Assembly: GCF_013426205.1 (NCBI RefSeq)
Contig: NC_089423.1
Location: 1,860,001-1,924,000 of the forward strand
Direction of reading: 5' to 3'
DNA: 64,000 bases
Source of the DNA: Metarhizium brunneum
Taxonomy: Eukaryota > Ascomycota > Sordariomycetes > Hypocreales > Clavicipitaceae
The notes beneath the pieces were generated by a model, which did no database searches, had not been told where the DNA came from, and saw only the letters and a program-made list of their open reading frames with translations. Position numbers and translations under genes: made by a program. How positions within the stretch are numbered: position 1 is the first letter of the stretch; every line of letters starts with the position of its first letter. Positions 37,647 to 50,030 of this stretch are shown one piece after another.

Positions 37647-40337
37647 TGTCTGGTAAGCTCAAACCAACTTCACTCTACTGGGTCCAAAACGCACGCCCGA
37701 GGGGCTTGCGCATTATGTGCAACTCAAGGACGGAATGCGACAGGCATCAGACAAAGCAACTAACACCATGTCTATAGGAGAGGCAGAGCCTAGGCGCTCG
37801 GTCAGAGCAACCAAAGGTCAACACACGAAATCATTTGACGAGCTCGAACCTGCAGTTGCGCCGAAACGACGACAGACCAAGAAGACCAAGAAGGCGCAAG
37901 AGAAGGATCAATCCCAGGAACCCGAGGAGGTTATTCGGTGTGTTTGTGGAGCAACCGAACAAGATGAAGATTCAGGGGAGGCCTGGATCTCCTGCGAGAC
38001 CTGCTATGCCTGGCAGCACAATGTCTGTGTCGGCGTAAGCTCTTTTGAGGACGAAATTCCCGACAACTACTGGTGCGAACAGTGTCGACCCGAAGACCAT
38101 AAAGAGCTCCTGGCAGGCATAGCCAGAGGAGAAAAGCCATGGGAGGCTCGACGCAAGGCACACGAAGAAGAAGAGGCTGAAAGAAAGAAGAAGAAGGGAG
38201 GGCGCAGAGGCAAGGGCAAACGAAGCAGCGATTCTAAGGATGAGCTCGAAAAGGACGGCAAAGCCAAGGCAAAGGCCTCGCCTGCACCTGAGCCCGCATC
38301 AAAGGATAGAAAAGAGCCCGCTTCAAAGCAGGGAAAGCGAAAAATTCGAGAGGAGTCGCAGGACACAGATGGCAAGGTAAGATATCAATTGCTTTACATC
38401 CACTTGCATGTGGCGCACTATGAATGCAAGCTAATGTCTAATAGGCAGCTAAACAACGTCGAGTATCAGAGCGTGATGTAGTTCCTGCGGCCGCCAAATA
38501 CACCAAACCTGATGATCTGGCTTCGGCGATATCTGAATTGGCTGCATCGCGTTCAGGCCCTGCCAAGGCTCTGAAGAAATCCATTGCTCATGTTCTGGCT
38601 ATCATTGCGAAGGATGGGGAACTCAGGGTTCCCGACGGCAAGACAGAAGACAGCATGTCTGAGGAATATGCCTTACAAATCGAGCGCGCTGTCTACGATA
38701 CGCACCCAGCATCCAAGGGTCAGAAAGAGTATAACCATCAGATTAAGTCTCTGACCTTCAACCTCAAGAATAACCCGGAAGTGATGCAAGGTCTGTTGCA
38801 TGGCATACACTCGCCCACGACCCTTGCTGTCATGACTTCAGAACAGCTCGCGTCGGCCGAACTACAAAAGCAAACTGCTGAGATGAGAGCGAAGGCGGAG
38901 AAGCAATCCATCTTATACACACAAGAGACTGGCCCGCGTGTTCGAAGAACTCACAAGGGGGAGGAGGTAGTTGAGGACGAAACCGCCCTTAACGAGGCCC
39001 CTTTGCCCATGGCTGGCGGTCCTCGGAAAGGCGTCAGCCAGCATCCACCGCTTGTCAAACGAGAGCCGACTGGGGGAGACCATGGCGAAGTGAAAGCGAG
39101 ATCGCCAACTCAGCCTGAAGCACAACACTCACCTTCGCAGTCCAATTTTGACATTAACAAGGTGTTTTCAACGGTCAAATCGCCGACACTATCACAAAAC
39201 CGTCGACCGTCTGCGCCAGTTCTCAATACCAGCGGCCCTGGATTTGATCCCGATGTTGATCGAATGCTGCAAGATGAGACGGAGTCCCCGCCTTATTCTC
39301 CAACTGAAGAATCGCAAGACCCTGATGTTATATGGAAGGGATCACTTGCCATGAGCTCCATTGCAGATTTTCCAGCCATGGCCAAGCACGTCGGAGGCGC
39401 CAATTTCGCCTCTTTCGGCCCCTGGTCAAAACTCATTCCCAGGCGAATGACGGTTGCCGGACGCATTACGCAACAGAGCGCCATTGAGTACCTGTGCAGT
39501 CTTCGATACAGTAATCTCACCGACATAGTTGTTGTCAGCATCACCCCGACATCAGCGGAATCCCAGCCAGATTTCAGGGCGTTGGTCGACTACTTCATTA
39601 GCAAAGGTCGATACGGAGTCGTTGGAAACAAGGTCGCAGGAAATGTCAGGGACACGTACCTTGTGCCTGTGCCTGCCGGCGACGATGGTCACCCCGAGTT
39701 TATGCTAAACCTGGTCGATAATTACATCCCCAAGACAAGAACGGAGCCCATGCTTCTGGCCGTATTCGTGTATCGCAACGAACCAGATCAGCTGAAGCAA
39801 ACCAACAAGGACGAGCTCACCCCCGTTGCTACGCCTCAGCCTCCCAGCGTCACCGCGTCTCCTACGCCTGCACCTGGTGGGCAAAGAAGCAGCTCGACGT
39901 CTGGGCCAGCTTTCTCCCCAGCGACACCGCAGGGCTCATTTGGCCAGCAGCACCACGGAGGGCCTCCTCAGTCGACTACACCAGTCCCTATCCCACAGCC
40001 GCCGCATATGCAACGACCACCTCCGCAGACTGCAGTTCCTCCACCCAGTCACTCCCCCCCGGCGGGTGATCAACTGACAGAGGCCCAAAAGTACCAAGCT
40101 CAGCAGGCAGGACAGGCGGTTGCAGCGCAGGTGTTGGGTGACTTGATTAGTGTACCCACGGTACAATTCTTATTGCCTCAAGCGTTCCAGATGTCTCGAC
40201 TTGAGTGGGAAGTGATAAGGTCAATCTATGAAAAGGACCCACGAGCACGACAGGATCTCCAGTACCTAGGCGCTCTTCTGGAGAAGGAAGGCTCCGAGAA
40301 ACGAACACAAGGGAGTGCAGTAGGCGGGTCGCAATAG
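37647..40337 (+). CDS. BYE1: Bye1-like transcription regulator (PHD finger, TFIIS central domain, SPOC domain)
   Basis: Proposed exons: 37647-37653, 37778-38376 and 38445-40337; introns 37654-37777 (GTAAGC..TAG, 124 bp) and 38377-38444 (GTAAGA..TAG, 68 bp). The product is 832 residues. The PHD finger covers about 56-110 (IRCVCG, WISCETCYAWQHNVC, YWCEQC; C4HC3). A basic Lys-rich linker precedes a TFIIS central-type domain at 236-365 (YALQIERAVYDTH, IKSLTFNLKNNPEV) and a SPOC domain at about 498-652 (WKGSLAM, YLVPVP, LLAVFVY). A Pro/Gln-rich tail follows. Yeast Bye1 binds RNA polymerase II through the TFIIS-like domain and H3K4me3 through the PHD. The seven-nucleotide first exon gives MSGEAEPRRSV; the in-frame ATG at 37768 is the alternative start and would need no first intron. 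Confidence 0.9.
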
Positions 40338-41104
40338 GCCATGGGCACGTTAATGCCTAGGAAATTCAGTTTACCGGGTCTGACGGACTTTTACATGATC
40401 GAATTGGCAATGTAATTCACCCGGCTATACACCATGTACATATCATGAGGGGTTTTCTGCGATATTGTTATCTCATGGGAACAGCGGGATAGGTGTCAGG
40501 GTATCACGGGAGGTGTTAAGGAGTATGGCGGAGAAAAAAGTTTGGAACACATCAACAGCCGGCAAGATATTGTAGGGTCCGATATAAGATGACTAAGATG
40601 TTAATGCTACGCTGATTATTGTATCAAGTCATGTTTTTCGTTGCGATGGGCCATCATCACATTTACTGCGGTGCTTCACTCACTGGCTGCCGAAGAGAAT
40701 CGTGACCCAGTGCAATGTGAGGACTGTACTTTGATCTCCAAAAAAAGAAAAAAAATTATACATGTCATTGCAGATCTATCAAGTTTGGAAAAAGGTGCAG
40801 CGAGTCAAGTCAGCCCAGCTTTTGTCAATGCGAATGCCTGCGTAACAACGCCTCCCTGAGAAACCTTGCGAACCCTCGAGCAGTCGCACATTGCTTCGAC
40901 TGTATCAAGTATAAATTCTGCCGCCTACGCGCGGTGACAAAGTATGAGCAATGGCTGAAATGGTTTGAACGGGAACTATGTTGTTCTAAAGAAAATACAC
41001 CTCCCGGGCCGTCAATGCAAAAAAGATGCCGCGGCATCATGGGTACCCCGAAACGCCATGCTGATGCTCAACCAGAATTTCACGCAAACAAAAAAAGCAA
41101 ACCC
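40338..41104. other. Intergenic region between convergent BYE1 and MED7
   Basis: These 767 bp separate two convergent stop codons and should hold both 3' ends. An A-rich run (around 40740-40757) is visible. No gene recognised. Confidence 0.4.
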
Positions 41105-41911
41105 TCACAGTGCAAACTCGGCATCCGCAGCGGCCCACAAGTCCATCTCCCTCCTAATCCTCATGGTTTCCGTCTCATCCCCCGCCTCGCCGGCACCCTC
41201 TTCCCCAGCAAGCTCCACGTCTCCCTGGCCAAGTTTCCCCAGGCCCTCCAGGACGCTCTTTGCCTTCTCGACCTGCATTCTTATGGCGTCGGTCTCGCTG
41301 CGCGTCTTGTCCAGGTGGTCCTGCATCATGGCGATGGCCGACTCTCGCGCCTGATGGGGCCGGTACTCGTTGAGGATGTGGTGGATGTTGATAAACAGCG
41401 TCCGCAGATCCTGAATCTTGGCTTCTGCGTGGGCGGGGTTTCGCGACAGCGTGCCGGCGAGCTCGAGGAAGTTGAGGAGCAGAGACTTGACGAGCTTCTT
41501 GAGTTCGAATGCGCGGTCGTAGTGCTTTGCGTCCTTGGAGTCGGAGAGGCCTGTGGTGGGCAGGTTGGTGATGCCTTGTTCTTCGAGGGTGGGCAGTTTA
41601 TCGTCCAGCTACATGGAGGACCAGTTAGTGCCAGGAGGAGCATGAGGAGGTGGCATCTACCGTACCATGTACTGGTCGCCAAAGACTCGCCACCGTCCGT
41701 CCGATGGCTCTGGGGGCGGTTGTAGGTTCGTCAATTCTTCTGGCAAGCCGGGGATGCGGACAACGGGCGAGGAGGCATGGTCGCTGGCGCCTCCGGCAAA
41801 TGCGCTCCGTAGCTCGTCGATCCGCGCTACTCTGTCCGGTGTGAAGTCTTTCCAGAAGGGAGGCGGGTTGGGAAATGTGGACGCGAGCGAGTGCGGTTCC
41901 TGTTCGGCCAT
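41105..41911 (-). CDS. MED7: Mediator complex subunit 7
   Basis: Two exons, 41911-41666 and 41608-41105, with a 57-bp intron (41609-41665, GTACGG..TAG), give 249 residues. The start MAEQEPHSLASTFPNPPPFW continues with KDFTPDRVARIDEL, the well conserved N-terminus of Med7 in which the PNPPPF-W motif contacts Med31. The splice joins VFGDQYM to LDDKLPTLEEQGI, and the second exon carries the helical region that pairs with Med21 (LVKSLLLNFLELAGTL, FINIHHILNEYRPHQARE). Med7 is part of the middle module of Mediator, linking regulators to RNA polymerase II. The ATG at 41911 is preferred over upstream non-ATG codons because the family sequence starts there. Confidence 0.93.
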
Positions 41912-42479
41912 TGCTGAGTGCGTCTTGCGAGGTGGAATATCTCGCCATGGTCGAATGGGAGTTGAGGTGCAGCCTTCGATGTTGCTGTTACATGTTGCGC
42001 CGGGTAAAGGCCGGGGTAAACAACCAGACATTCAATCAATGTCGCTTATTACATTCAATAGGTCAATAGTTTAGTGGACGTTTCGACCGCTAAAGAGCCA
42101 AAGCTTGACAGCTCCAGTTGCAGCTGGTGGGCGCCGAAGCCGTTCCAGGCGCCCATGCAACTTGACCAGACATTCATGTTGAAGCAGCTGAATCCTGACG
42201 TCTGGTCTGGTGCCAGTGCTCAAACCAGACTCGTCAATCATCATCGTCTGACCAACCTTTCACCATCACTTGACGTCTCACACCGCTGGCTGCGCCTTTC
42301 CACTGCAATTCCTCACATGCACATTGCCCGCAATGGCCAATTGAACGCAGCGCCCAGCTGCAAAAAGACTCTGCATCACCACATTACTGCATTGCCGCAG
42401 CTCCCCCTCCCCACATGCAACCTCCATCCCTAACCTACTCCATCGTCAAACCCATCACACGACACATCTCGCCGCCGCC
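41912..42479. promoter_or_regulatory. Divergent promoter region between MED7 and the zinc-finger gene
   Basis: The 568 bp between two start codons must hold both promoters. The sequence just before 42480 is C-rich, ending GCCGCCGCCATGG, a strong start context. No other feature seen. Confidence 0.45.
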
Positions 42480-43694
42480 ATGGCCGACGCGAGGTCTCTC
42501 CTGCGCCAGCAAAAGGCCTCGCGGAGAATAGATCACCCTCATGCTGCCTACTCAGCCGCCGGAAAGCTGTTATGTACCCTCTGCAGAGAACAAGTCAAGG
42601 CCGAATCATTATGGGACGGCCATCTGCTCAGCCAGGGCCACAAGCACAGAGTACAGCAGAAAAAGGTCACCCAGACAACCTCAACAAGTCCAATGCCGGA
42701 GCCAGCCCCAAATGATGCCGTCCCCATTCACAAGCGGAAACTTGAGCCCGTCGACGAGCAGGAGCAGGACAGGGAAATGGAAGACGCCGTCCCTGTCAAG
42801 CGTAGCAAGCCTGATATCGCGCCTCTCACGGGCATAGCTTTCAACGGCACCCCTGCTGCCGCCGCCGCCGCTGCTCAGGAACACGCAGCCAAGAGCGGAA
42901 GCACCAGTACGCCAGACCAAGTATACAGCGCCGGTAGCAACAACAGCAAAGAGAGCACAAAAACGCCGCCCAACCTGATCCGCAGACTCTCCACCACGCC
43001 CTCGCAGGGCGTTGAACTCCAGATCCCGTCGCGGCCGGCAACACCCGCTCATAGAGAAGGTGGCTCGGCGTCTTCGGCCTCCGCATCAGGGGGATACTTT
43101 GCCCTCCAGTCTCAGACGGGCCCCGTGACGCCGTTGCATCGCAATGCCTCGGCCGCCAACGTCACGGGTCCAGCACCTACCGCAGCGTCAGCAGCAGCCT
43201 CCGCAGCAGACAAGACGGGCTCAGCGGCCCAGCAAGTCGATGAGTCGGAATGGGCCGCCTTCGAGGCGGACATCGCTGCGGCGGAGGCGCCCTACGACCA
43301 AGGGGCAGTCATCTCCGCGCCGGCCATGACAACGGAGGAGGTAGCCGCCAAAGAGGCCGCAGACGCAGACCGCAAGGCTCAAGCAGACGTGGACATTGAG
43401 GACGAGAAGGAAGAGGCCACCCGCGCGCTGGAAGATGAATTCGCGGAGATGAAGGAACTCGAAGCCCGGGTCAAGAGTCTCAAGGAGAGAAGGAACCAGA
43501 TTTTGAAGAAGAGAAGAGAGAGCCAAAGTCTAGGAACTGCTCCTCCTGTCGAGGGGGCATCCTTGGCTGCAGCAGCAGTAGATCAAAATGGTGCTGAGGA
43601 AAGAGTTTCTGGGGATGAAGAGGATGGCGACGACGACGACGACGATGATGATGAAGAGGAGGATGACTGGGATGGGTTCCGGTTCCGCACATGA
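42480..43694 (+). CDS. ZNF830-like protein with a U1-type C2H2 zinc finger
   Basis: A single exon of 404 residues, starting at an ATG in the context GCCGCCATGG. One zinc finger lies near the N-terminus, C32-x2-C35-x12-H48-x5-H54, of the matrin/U1 type that binds double-stranded RNA or spliceosomal RNA. The central part is low-complexity and rich in Ala, Ser and Pro. The C-terminal part has a charged coiled coil (EFAEMKELEARVKSLKERRN), then a long Asp/Glu run ending WDGFRFRT. This N-terminal finger plus C-terminal coiled coil layout matches ZNF830/CCDC16, linked in animals to splicing and genome stability. Fungal function is not known to me. Confidence 0.8.
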   Translation: MADARSLLRQQKASRRIDHPHAAYSAAGKLLCTLCREQVKAESLWDGHLLSQGHKHRVQQKKVTQTTSTSPMPEPAPNDAVPIHKRKLEPVDEQEQDREMEDAVPVKRSKPDIAPLTGIAFNGTPAAAAAAAQEHAAKSGSTSTPDQVYSAGSNNSKESTKTPPNLIRRLSTTPSQGVELQIPSRPATPAHREGGSASSASASGGYFALQSQTGPVTPLHRNASAANVTGPAPTAASAAASAADKTGSAAQQVDESEWAAFEADIAAAEAPYDQGAVISAPAMTTEEVAAKEAADADRKAQADVDIEDEKEEATRALEDEFAEMKELEARVKSLKERRNQILKKRRESQSLGTAPPVEGASLAAAAVDQNGAEERVSGDEEDGDDDDDDDDEEEDDWDGFRFRT

Positions 43695-44342
43695 GGCGCA
43701 TGCAGGTTTGTATTCTGGTTGAGGACTTGGCTGGCATTACGAGGACCGGTTGGCCATTGTACATTAGGGGCTATGCGTATTACATACTTGTACAATTGGA
43801 CAGGAGTTTGGTTTGGAATCGGCATCGGCTGGGCGAGTGACATGTTCTACCGAAAAACTAGGCAGTCGAGATCAATGGCTTGTTTCTGGCAGAAGTTTCG
43901 TCTCCCGACTCAAATTCTTTGTGATACTCCATGGATTGATGATGTGTTGATTCAACTGCTCTGATGTTGGTGTAGCAGACATTGGCTACAGGGTTATAAA
44001 AACACGTCCTAGATACACGTCCTCCTGCCAATGATACTTAGCCACATATCAAGACATAGATAGTTCTTTGTTTTGTGCAATGGAAACGACAGTTAGAGGA
44101 ACTTCAGAATATTTTTTCGATAAATTTATCAAGCCATGTTCCGTCAACTGGAATAGAATACTATCTAGCAGACAGCAAGCAAAGTGCAAGATCCCGCTTG
44201 CTATGTGAATAAAATAAAATCTCAGGTTTCGTACAGTCGTTATACAAAAGCACTCATATCCTTCACCAAAACGCCAAGCACTTGCAACATGTCCTCAATA
44301 GTCCGAAAAAGAAGATCCCGATTAGCCGGAGTCGTAAAATTC
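43695..44342. other. Intergenic region between convergent zinc-finger and F-box genes
   Basis: The 648 bp between two convergent stop codons are AT-rich and probably hold both 3' untranslated regions. No gene recognised. Confidence 0.4.
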
Positions 44343-45511
44343 TCAACAAAGTGGGCGATGGTCTCCCCGGCTTACACGTTCCCAGAATTTGGTCAATTTC
44401 CAAACTCGGCCAACTCCTCTACTCTCATGCCATCGTCTCAGCTCCTCCTCTCGTTCTCTTACTTCGCCCTTCCATTTTGCCGCAATCCAACGTCGGAGTT
44501 CGTCCTTGACTTTTTCCTTTTCAACCGCCTTCCTTTTCGCCACCAATGCTGGCGCAATAAGAACCGACGACATACCAGGTACGCACTCCTTTGGGAGCAC
44601 ACATCGCTGAACAAGAGCCTCGGCAGACGGACGAGCCGCGAGTCTTCTGGACAGGCGAATAGAGACGAGTGACCAGGCCAAACGGCGAGATACAACGGAG
44701 GTATGCGTCAGAAAGATGGAACGAGAAATGAGTTCCGCCACTGTAGGTCGAGTAGGAGATGAAAGTAATGGGGGCAAGACTTGTCGAGTGCGTCGAAGCC
44801 GGTAGTGATGAAGAATAGGAGCCAAGGACAAACTTCTAAGGAGATGACTAGTCTATAATTACACGTTAATTAGTCAGAGCGAGGAACGTCGGTAGCGGAA
44901 ATAGGAACACGATCACTTCTAGATACAATTCTAAACTGATCTGCCCGGACACTGTCAAAATAGAAGTTGTAGAAGAATAGTAAGAAAACGGATATACATC
45001 ACGAAGCACTTTTTTCGGCAAATGGAGGCAACAATCAACTTACCCTAGATGTTGCCAGCAAATCACTAACATCCAAGAACCCCAGGATATGAAGTAGCAC
45101 TTCGTTGGGAAGGCGCTCGAGAGGAGCCGAGCTCCGCAACAACATAGTTACCATGCTAGATCGGTCAGGGGTATTGCGGTGACAGCCATCAGTCTGGTCC
45201 TCATTGTCGACATGGTCATCAGTTTCGTTGGTACGGTCAACGGGGCATACGACACAGCCATTGTCCGTCTCGGCTTCTGGTCTCGAACACGAATCAACAT
45301 AAGGAGGCCGATGAGGTTGGGCACCAGTAGCGTCCAGCGTTGAATGGCTTGCCACCTCATCACTCGAAGCACAAAGTGGAGTGCCTGGTACATCTTCTAG
45401 CCAGACACCCTCGGGTAATAGCGAGGCTGGAGAATGCGGTAACGAGGCTAGGTTAAACCGCATGTCATGGATGAGCTGGCCGTCATCAACAGCGGGGTTT
45501 AGTGGATGCAT
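44343..45511 (-). CDS. F-box domain protein
   Basis: Two exons, 45511-45044 and 44852-44343, with a 191-bp intron (44853-45043, GTAAGT..TAG), give 325 residues. The F-box starts at the end of exon 1 (LERLPNEVLLHILGFLDVSD) and continues into exon 2 (TSHLLRSLSLAPILHHYRL). F-box proteins usually recruit substrates to SCF ubiquitin ligases through Skp1. Downstream is a conserved-looking stretch, RRLAWSLVSIRLSRRLAARP, then a charged helix. No WD40 or LRR repeats are visible, so the substrate-binding mode is unclear. The open frame extends to a GTG at 45712 with an in-frame TGA just upstream; I chose the first ATG (45511). The start is therefore uncertain and an additional 5' exon could exist. Confidence 0.75.
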
Positions 45512-46337
45512 GCTGCCAGGAAGAGGAACCGAAAGGCGGACTGTGCGTGTAAGAGGCCGAAGGACCGGATGATGGATAAAAGTACTCGGTGGTCTCTTCC
45601 CTATGAGGACGGTCCTGACGTCAGGTACGCAGGCTCTCAAGGTATCCTGATAGAACCAACGGTAGGACAGATTGTTTCGATCCCAACCACGGGACGTGGC
45701 GACAGCTGGCACACGGCTGCGTCAAAACTGGTGAGTGTTTGGTGTCCCAAGGTATTGTCAGAGTGGGGGATCTGCCCGAAGACGCAGGTCACAAATCTGG
45801 TCTTGCCTCAATTGCTTCAGTCACCTAGCCAAAACGCGTGGGCAGAGGACAGAGGAGTACCAGGATGACCCACGATGAAAAGGCGGCGAGGCCAAAACGG
45901 GGGAAGTTGGCAAGACTTGGAGGCCCAAGGTCTCGTGAAGGGCTCCTTGAGCAGGTCGGGGGCCGAGGGATCCAAGGCGAAACCAGGATGTTTTCTATCG
46001 CCACGGACTGTTCCGTACTCGGTATGATACGACGAGGTAGGAACGAGACCAGATGGTGACCAGGAAGTTGTTCATTCCCATGTCATCACATAGCTTTGTC
46101 TGGCAGCTGGTGCCGGGTCTGTCCAGGTTCCCCGGCTCGCTGGCTGTGAATCGGTCGGCCGGCCACGTCAGGCGAGCGTCGATGCAGCCAAGGGGGCAGA
46201 TGAGGCTAGCTCTCACTGCGGAAACAAACTAATCCGGCCGTGATGGATGTTGACGATCTATGGCGGCGCTTCGAGACGCAACACTCCTGGTTGAAATGCG
46301 GGCGGGCGCCAATTGTGATGGAGTAGACTGGAGAGTA

Positions 46338-46374
46338 GTTGCAGTTGCAGTTGCGGTTGCAGTTGCAGTTGCAG
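46338..46374. repeat. GTTGCA hexanucleotide microsatellite
   Basis: Six GTTGCA-type units in tandem, one with a G substitution (GTTGCG). It lies in gene-poor DNA and is likely a polymorphic simple repeat. Confidence 0.9.
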
Positions 46375-49300
46375 GTTGGGTCTGGGGTCAGGTCGAGGTC
46401 GACTGGTCGCGATAGATGGCCGAGTTTTGAAACAGAAGGCGTGATGGGCTGGCTCTTGCCCCTCTTGAGTCTTGACGTTGAAGCGCCTGGCGCGAGCGGG
46501 AAGTACCAGACAGCGTATGTGTACTTATGTAAGTACCCGGTGCTGCTCGGCGTTTGGTGGTCGTACGGAGTGCTCCTCGCCTCGGGAAGTTATACGCTGT
46601 TTTGCACACGAGATTATCGCAACAACTCCAGCCAAGCGCCCCTGTCCCTCGATCGAGGTGAGGTGGGCCAGGTACGCGCCGCGATGATGTTGTTGTTGTG
46701 ATTGAGGCTGATGCTAAGGCTGGGTCCTCGGGCTGAGGCGCAGGCGGAGCGAGTGCACGCAAGCGTCTTGTGTCAAAGTGTCTGGTTCAATATGGATGCT
46801 GTGTCACTTCTCATAATGTGAATTCTTGGTGCCGAGCATCTTTGCTTCAACCCGGTGTTGTTGATACGTAGATTCAGGCGGCAATTCTCTGATATGTTGG
46901 TGCGTGCTGTTCAATGTTGCCTGACCTAGCTCTCGCACATGTCAAGTAATACGCACCAAAGTCAAGGCTTCACTTCACAGCCCAGTCAGCTACGAGAACT
47001 CCTAACACGGGCTTATTCCGTATGCAGCTACAAGACCGTTGTCAGGCGCGTCTCCGTGCCGAGAGCCATATCTATCATATTTTTGTAAATTCTTCGTTTA
47101 AGTGTAGTGGCAGGTCTGTGACTATGGGAACGAGGCATTCAAGCCTCGTGTTTGCCTGCCAATGCCATTAGCCTATGATTTATCACTGCAAGTTGCAAGC
47201 ACAACGGAACTTGCTCAACAAATACCATACCGAATAGACTGGGATTGGGCTTGTCACCATAATGGGTACCGCAACTGTTCCCGGCACATGCCTTCATGGT
47301 GGCTGCCTTCATAAAGCGGTGATAATCACACCACCATCACCATCACCATCAGCTCGTCCCCACAGCCAGTGTCTATCAAACCCATTGTTATCTCAGCCGC
47401 TGAAAAATATAGAGGGAGATAATACAAGATATTTTTTTCATCCATGTGAGGCTTGAAGCAGACAGAATATTGCCTCTTGTTGACATTCTCATCGCGTTAA
47501 CTCATCTTCGATACCATGGCCGTGAGGTCCTCTTACCAATAACCTACCCTAGAGCCGCATTTGGATTCAATTTGTCAAGCTCCGCCCGTGTGTTTCTGGT
47601 TTTGAATTTCTAGAGCTTCCGTGAACTGCATAAGTCCTACGCAGTCTATGTTCCTGCATCTTGAGACTGTGGCCAGCTTTGGCACTTCCTAGATGGCTGC
47701 AAGCCTTGGGAACTTCTCCGTAGTCTTGCTCCCGTTTGCCATCTGTTCGTCCAGACGACCTTCATCTTTTGCCTGGGCCCAAAGGGCCTCATGCTTGATT
47801 AACTTGCCCTTCTTCTTCCTGTTTTCATCGAGCTCCAGCGTCATATTTCGCCTGATACCAACTACAATGCGCCTCGAACCTGGCAAAAATGCAGCAACTA
47901 CTGCGGCCAATCCAGTGACCGCCGTGTCACGACAAACTCCCCGCATACGTGCCTGAAGTTGAGCCAGAAAGATGCGTTGAGGCTCAGCCCAATCTCAGTC
48001 CCTTTATGCGGCCAAAATTGCATTTCGTAGGGGCTGTGACCAACTGTTAAGGACTTGACGTGGCTGCCTCCTACTTTCTGGGCACGTTCATCCGCTACTT
48101 GGGGGACCAAAAAGTCAAAACTTGTTTCGAAGTTGGCATTCATGACTCAATATGGGACAAAATACACACCTGATATGCCATATGTAGCGCCTTTGTTTCA
48201 TTCTGCATCCATAGGTCATCTCCACAGCGTTATATGCACAGCACTGGGGTTCACAGCCTGTACCAATACGGCGCATATCTTACCCTGTGGACATCAACGT
48301 AGGCAGGCAGGGCCATTTTTGCAGGCAGAGGATGCTGCTCCTCCTCCTCCTCCTCAGCCAAGCCAAGTTCATGCTCCACAACTTAGGAGGCTGGTTAGAC
48401 ACAGCACCCTTTCCGGCTATGCATCACTGTTGCAGCCTGTGGGGAGTTGGCGCCTCTTCTCCATACCTGTAACATACATAGAAACAGCCATGCCTTGTGT
48501 CTAGACATGTCTAGCCTTGTTCCTCATCTGCAGGGTTTCCTCGATGCGCGTGCCGGGCAATATTGCTGAATGACGGTATGCCTGCCAAGCTTGCCTAAAC
48601 CACCCAAAGATGCCCCGACGCATCATATTGATATACCGAGACAAGGCTAACAATAACAAGCCCTAGAGATTTCCAGACTAGTGATCATGGCCGTGATTCT
48701 TGTTACAAGGATGTTAAAAACTTCCTACAGCAGGCTGCATTTGGAAATTGAAGCACCGTGCTGTTTTTGGTTCTGGTTCTGGTTCAATATTCCCTAGCGC
48801 ACGCCTTACTTCCCCGCCTTTTCATCTTGTGATGCCGTTAAGTAGTGGTGCTACCTGCTAGACACAATGTCTAGGATCAACGTTGCACGAGGCAGGACAT
48901 CTGAGCGCTGTGTGTGTGCTTGCCAGCCATATTATTGTTGTTTCCGAAGGTGACCGACAGGCTCGCCCAATTGGTCGCAAAGATGCCGTGGGAATAGCAA
49001 TGAGTACGTAGTAGTATTGTTACCTTCATTCCGGTTCAAAAATGTGGCTGTAGAAGCCACTGGCTGTAAGGACATCATCTGCATCGTAAAATTCGGAACC
49101 CCCCCTCCTAGTACTATTGAGACTTGTTTACCGTATTCCAGGTATTGCTGGTGACGAGACGGGCAGTCCCAGACATGAGTATAGCCGGGACGGTTCCGGG
49201 ACGGGACCAAGTTGATTTGAATTATAAAACCAAGTGGCGAGCGCCGAGCTCGGTTGAATGGACTGACTTTGTAAACGGATAGCATGGGCAATAGCCAGTC

Positions 49301-49983
49301 ATCGATTCCAAGCATTTCGTTGTATTGCGCCGAGGAGTCTTGGAAAAAAAAAACCAGATGACATCGGGAGCCGTTGGATGGAACTCAGCGTCCGTAGTCG
49401 ATATTCTGATTGGAGTAAATCCAAATCTTCGACATGTCTCACTGGCCACTGCGTGTATTCCGGCTGCACGTCAACTGCAATATATGTTATCCAATGGCGG
49501 CATTTGAGTCTCGTACGTAAAGCTTCCGATTGGCCGATGCAGGCTGAGAGAGTGTTTTTTTTTTTTTTTGCTTGCGTCGTTGGATGAATGGGTAGGCATA
49601 TGTGTGCCGTGGTCAATGGTTGCCGCCTCGGTACACTGCGTCTCGTGTTTTGATACTCGGTCCGTCCTGTCCAGAGGCCCTTGACTTCTGGCGAATCTTT
49701 AAGCCTCAAGATCTGATGCATAGATCCACAGTGGTTGATGCCGTTGTCAAGCCAAGGTGTGGCAGGTTGGTAGGCAGGCAAGCAGGCAAGCAGGCAAGGT
49801 TGGTAGGGAGGGTGTGCCGGAGGTGAGGTGTGGGAATGGACTCGGCATGAAGGGCCAACGACGTATGGCGAGCCTGGGGCAAGCTGAGGCGGGTATGCAA
49901 CCAGCCACGACCCGATGAGCGATGTGGCGTCTTTTGGTCCGGGGTCAAGGGTCGACGGCTGCTGGCGTTGAGATGGCGTTTGG

Positions 49984-50030
49984 TTGGCGTTGGCGTTGGC
50001 GTTGGCGTGGGCGTGGGCGTTGGTGTGGGT
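49984..50030. repeat. GGCGTT/GGCGTG hexanucleotide repeat
   Basis: Tandem six-base units with T/G variation at the last base. They create the Ala-Asn-rich start of the 254-codon minus-strand open frame at 49299-50063, which is why that frame is not trusted. Confidence 0.85.

Noticed and set aside
47689..48143. Two overlapping minus-strand frames of 85 and 81 codons, one ending with a charged Lys/Glu stretch
   Set aside because: I tried to see them as exons of one small gene, but found no convincing homology or good splice pair.
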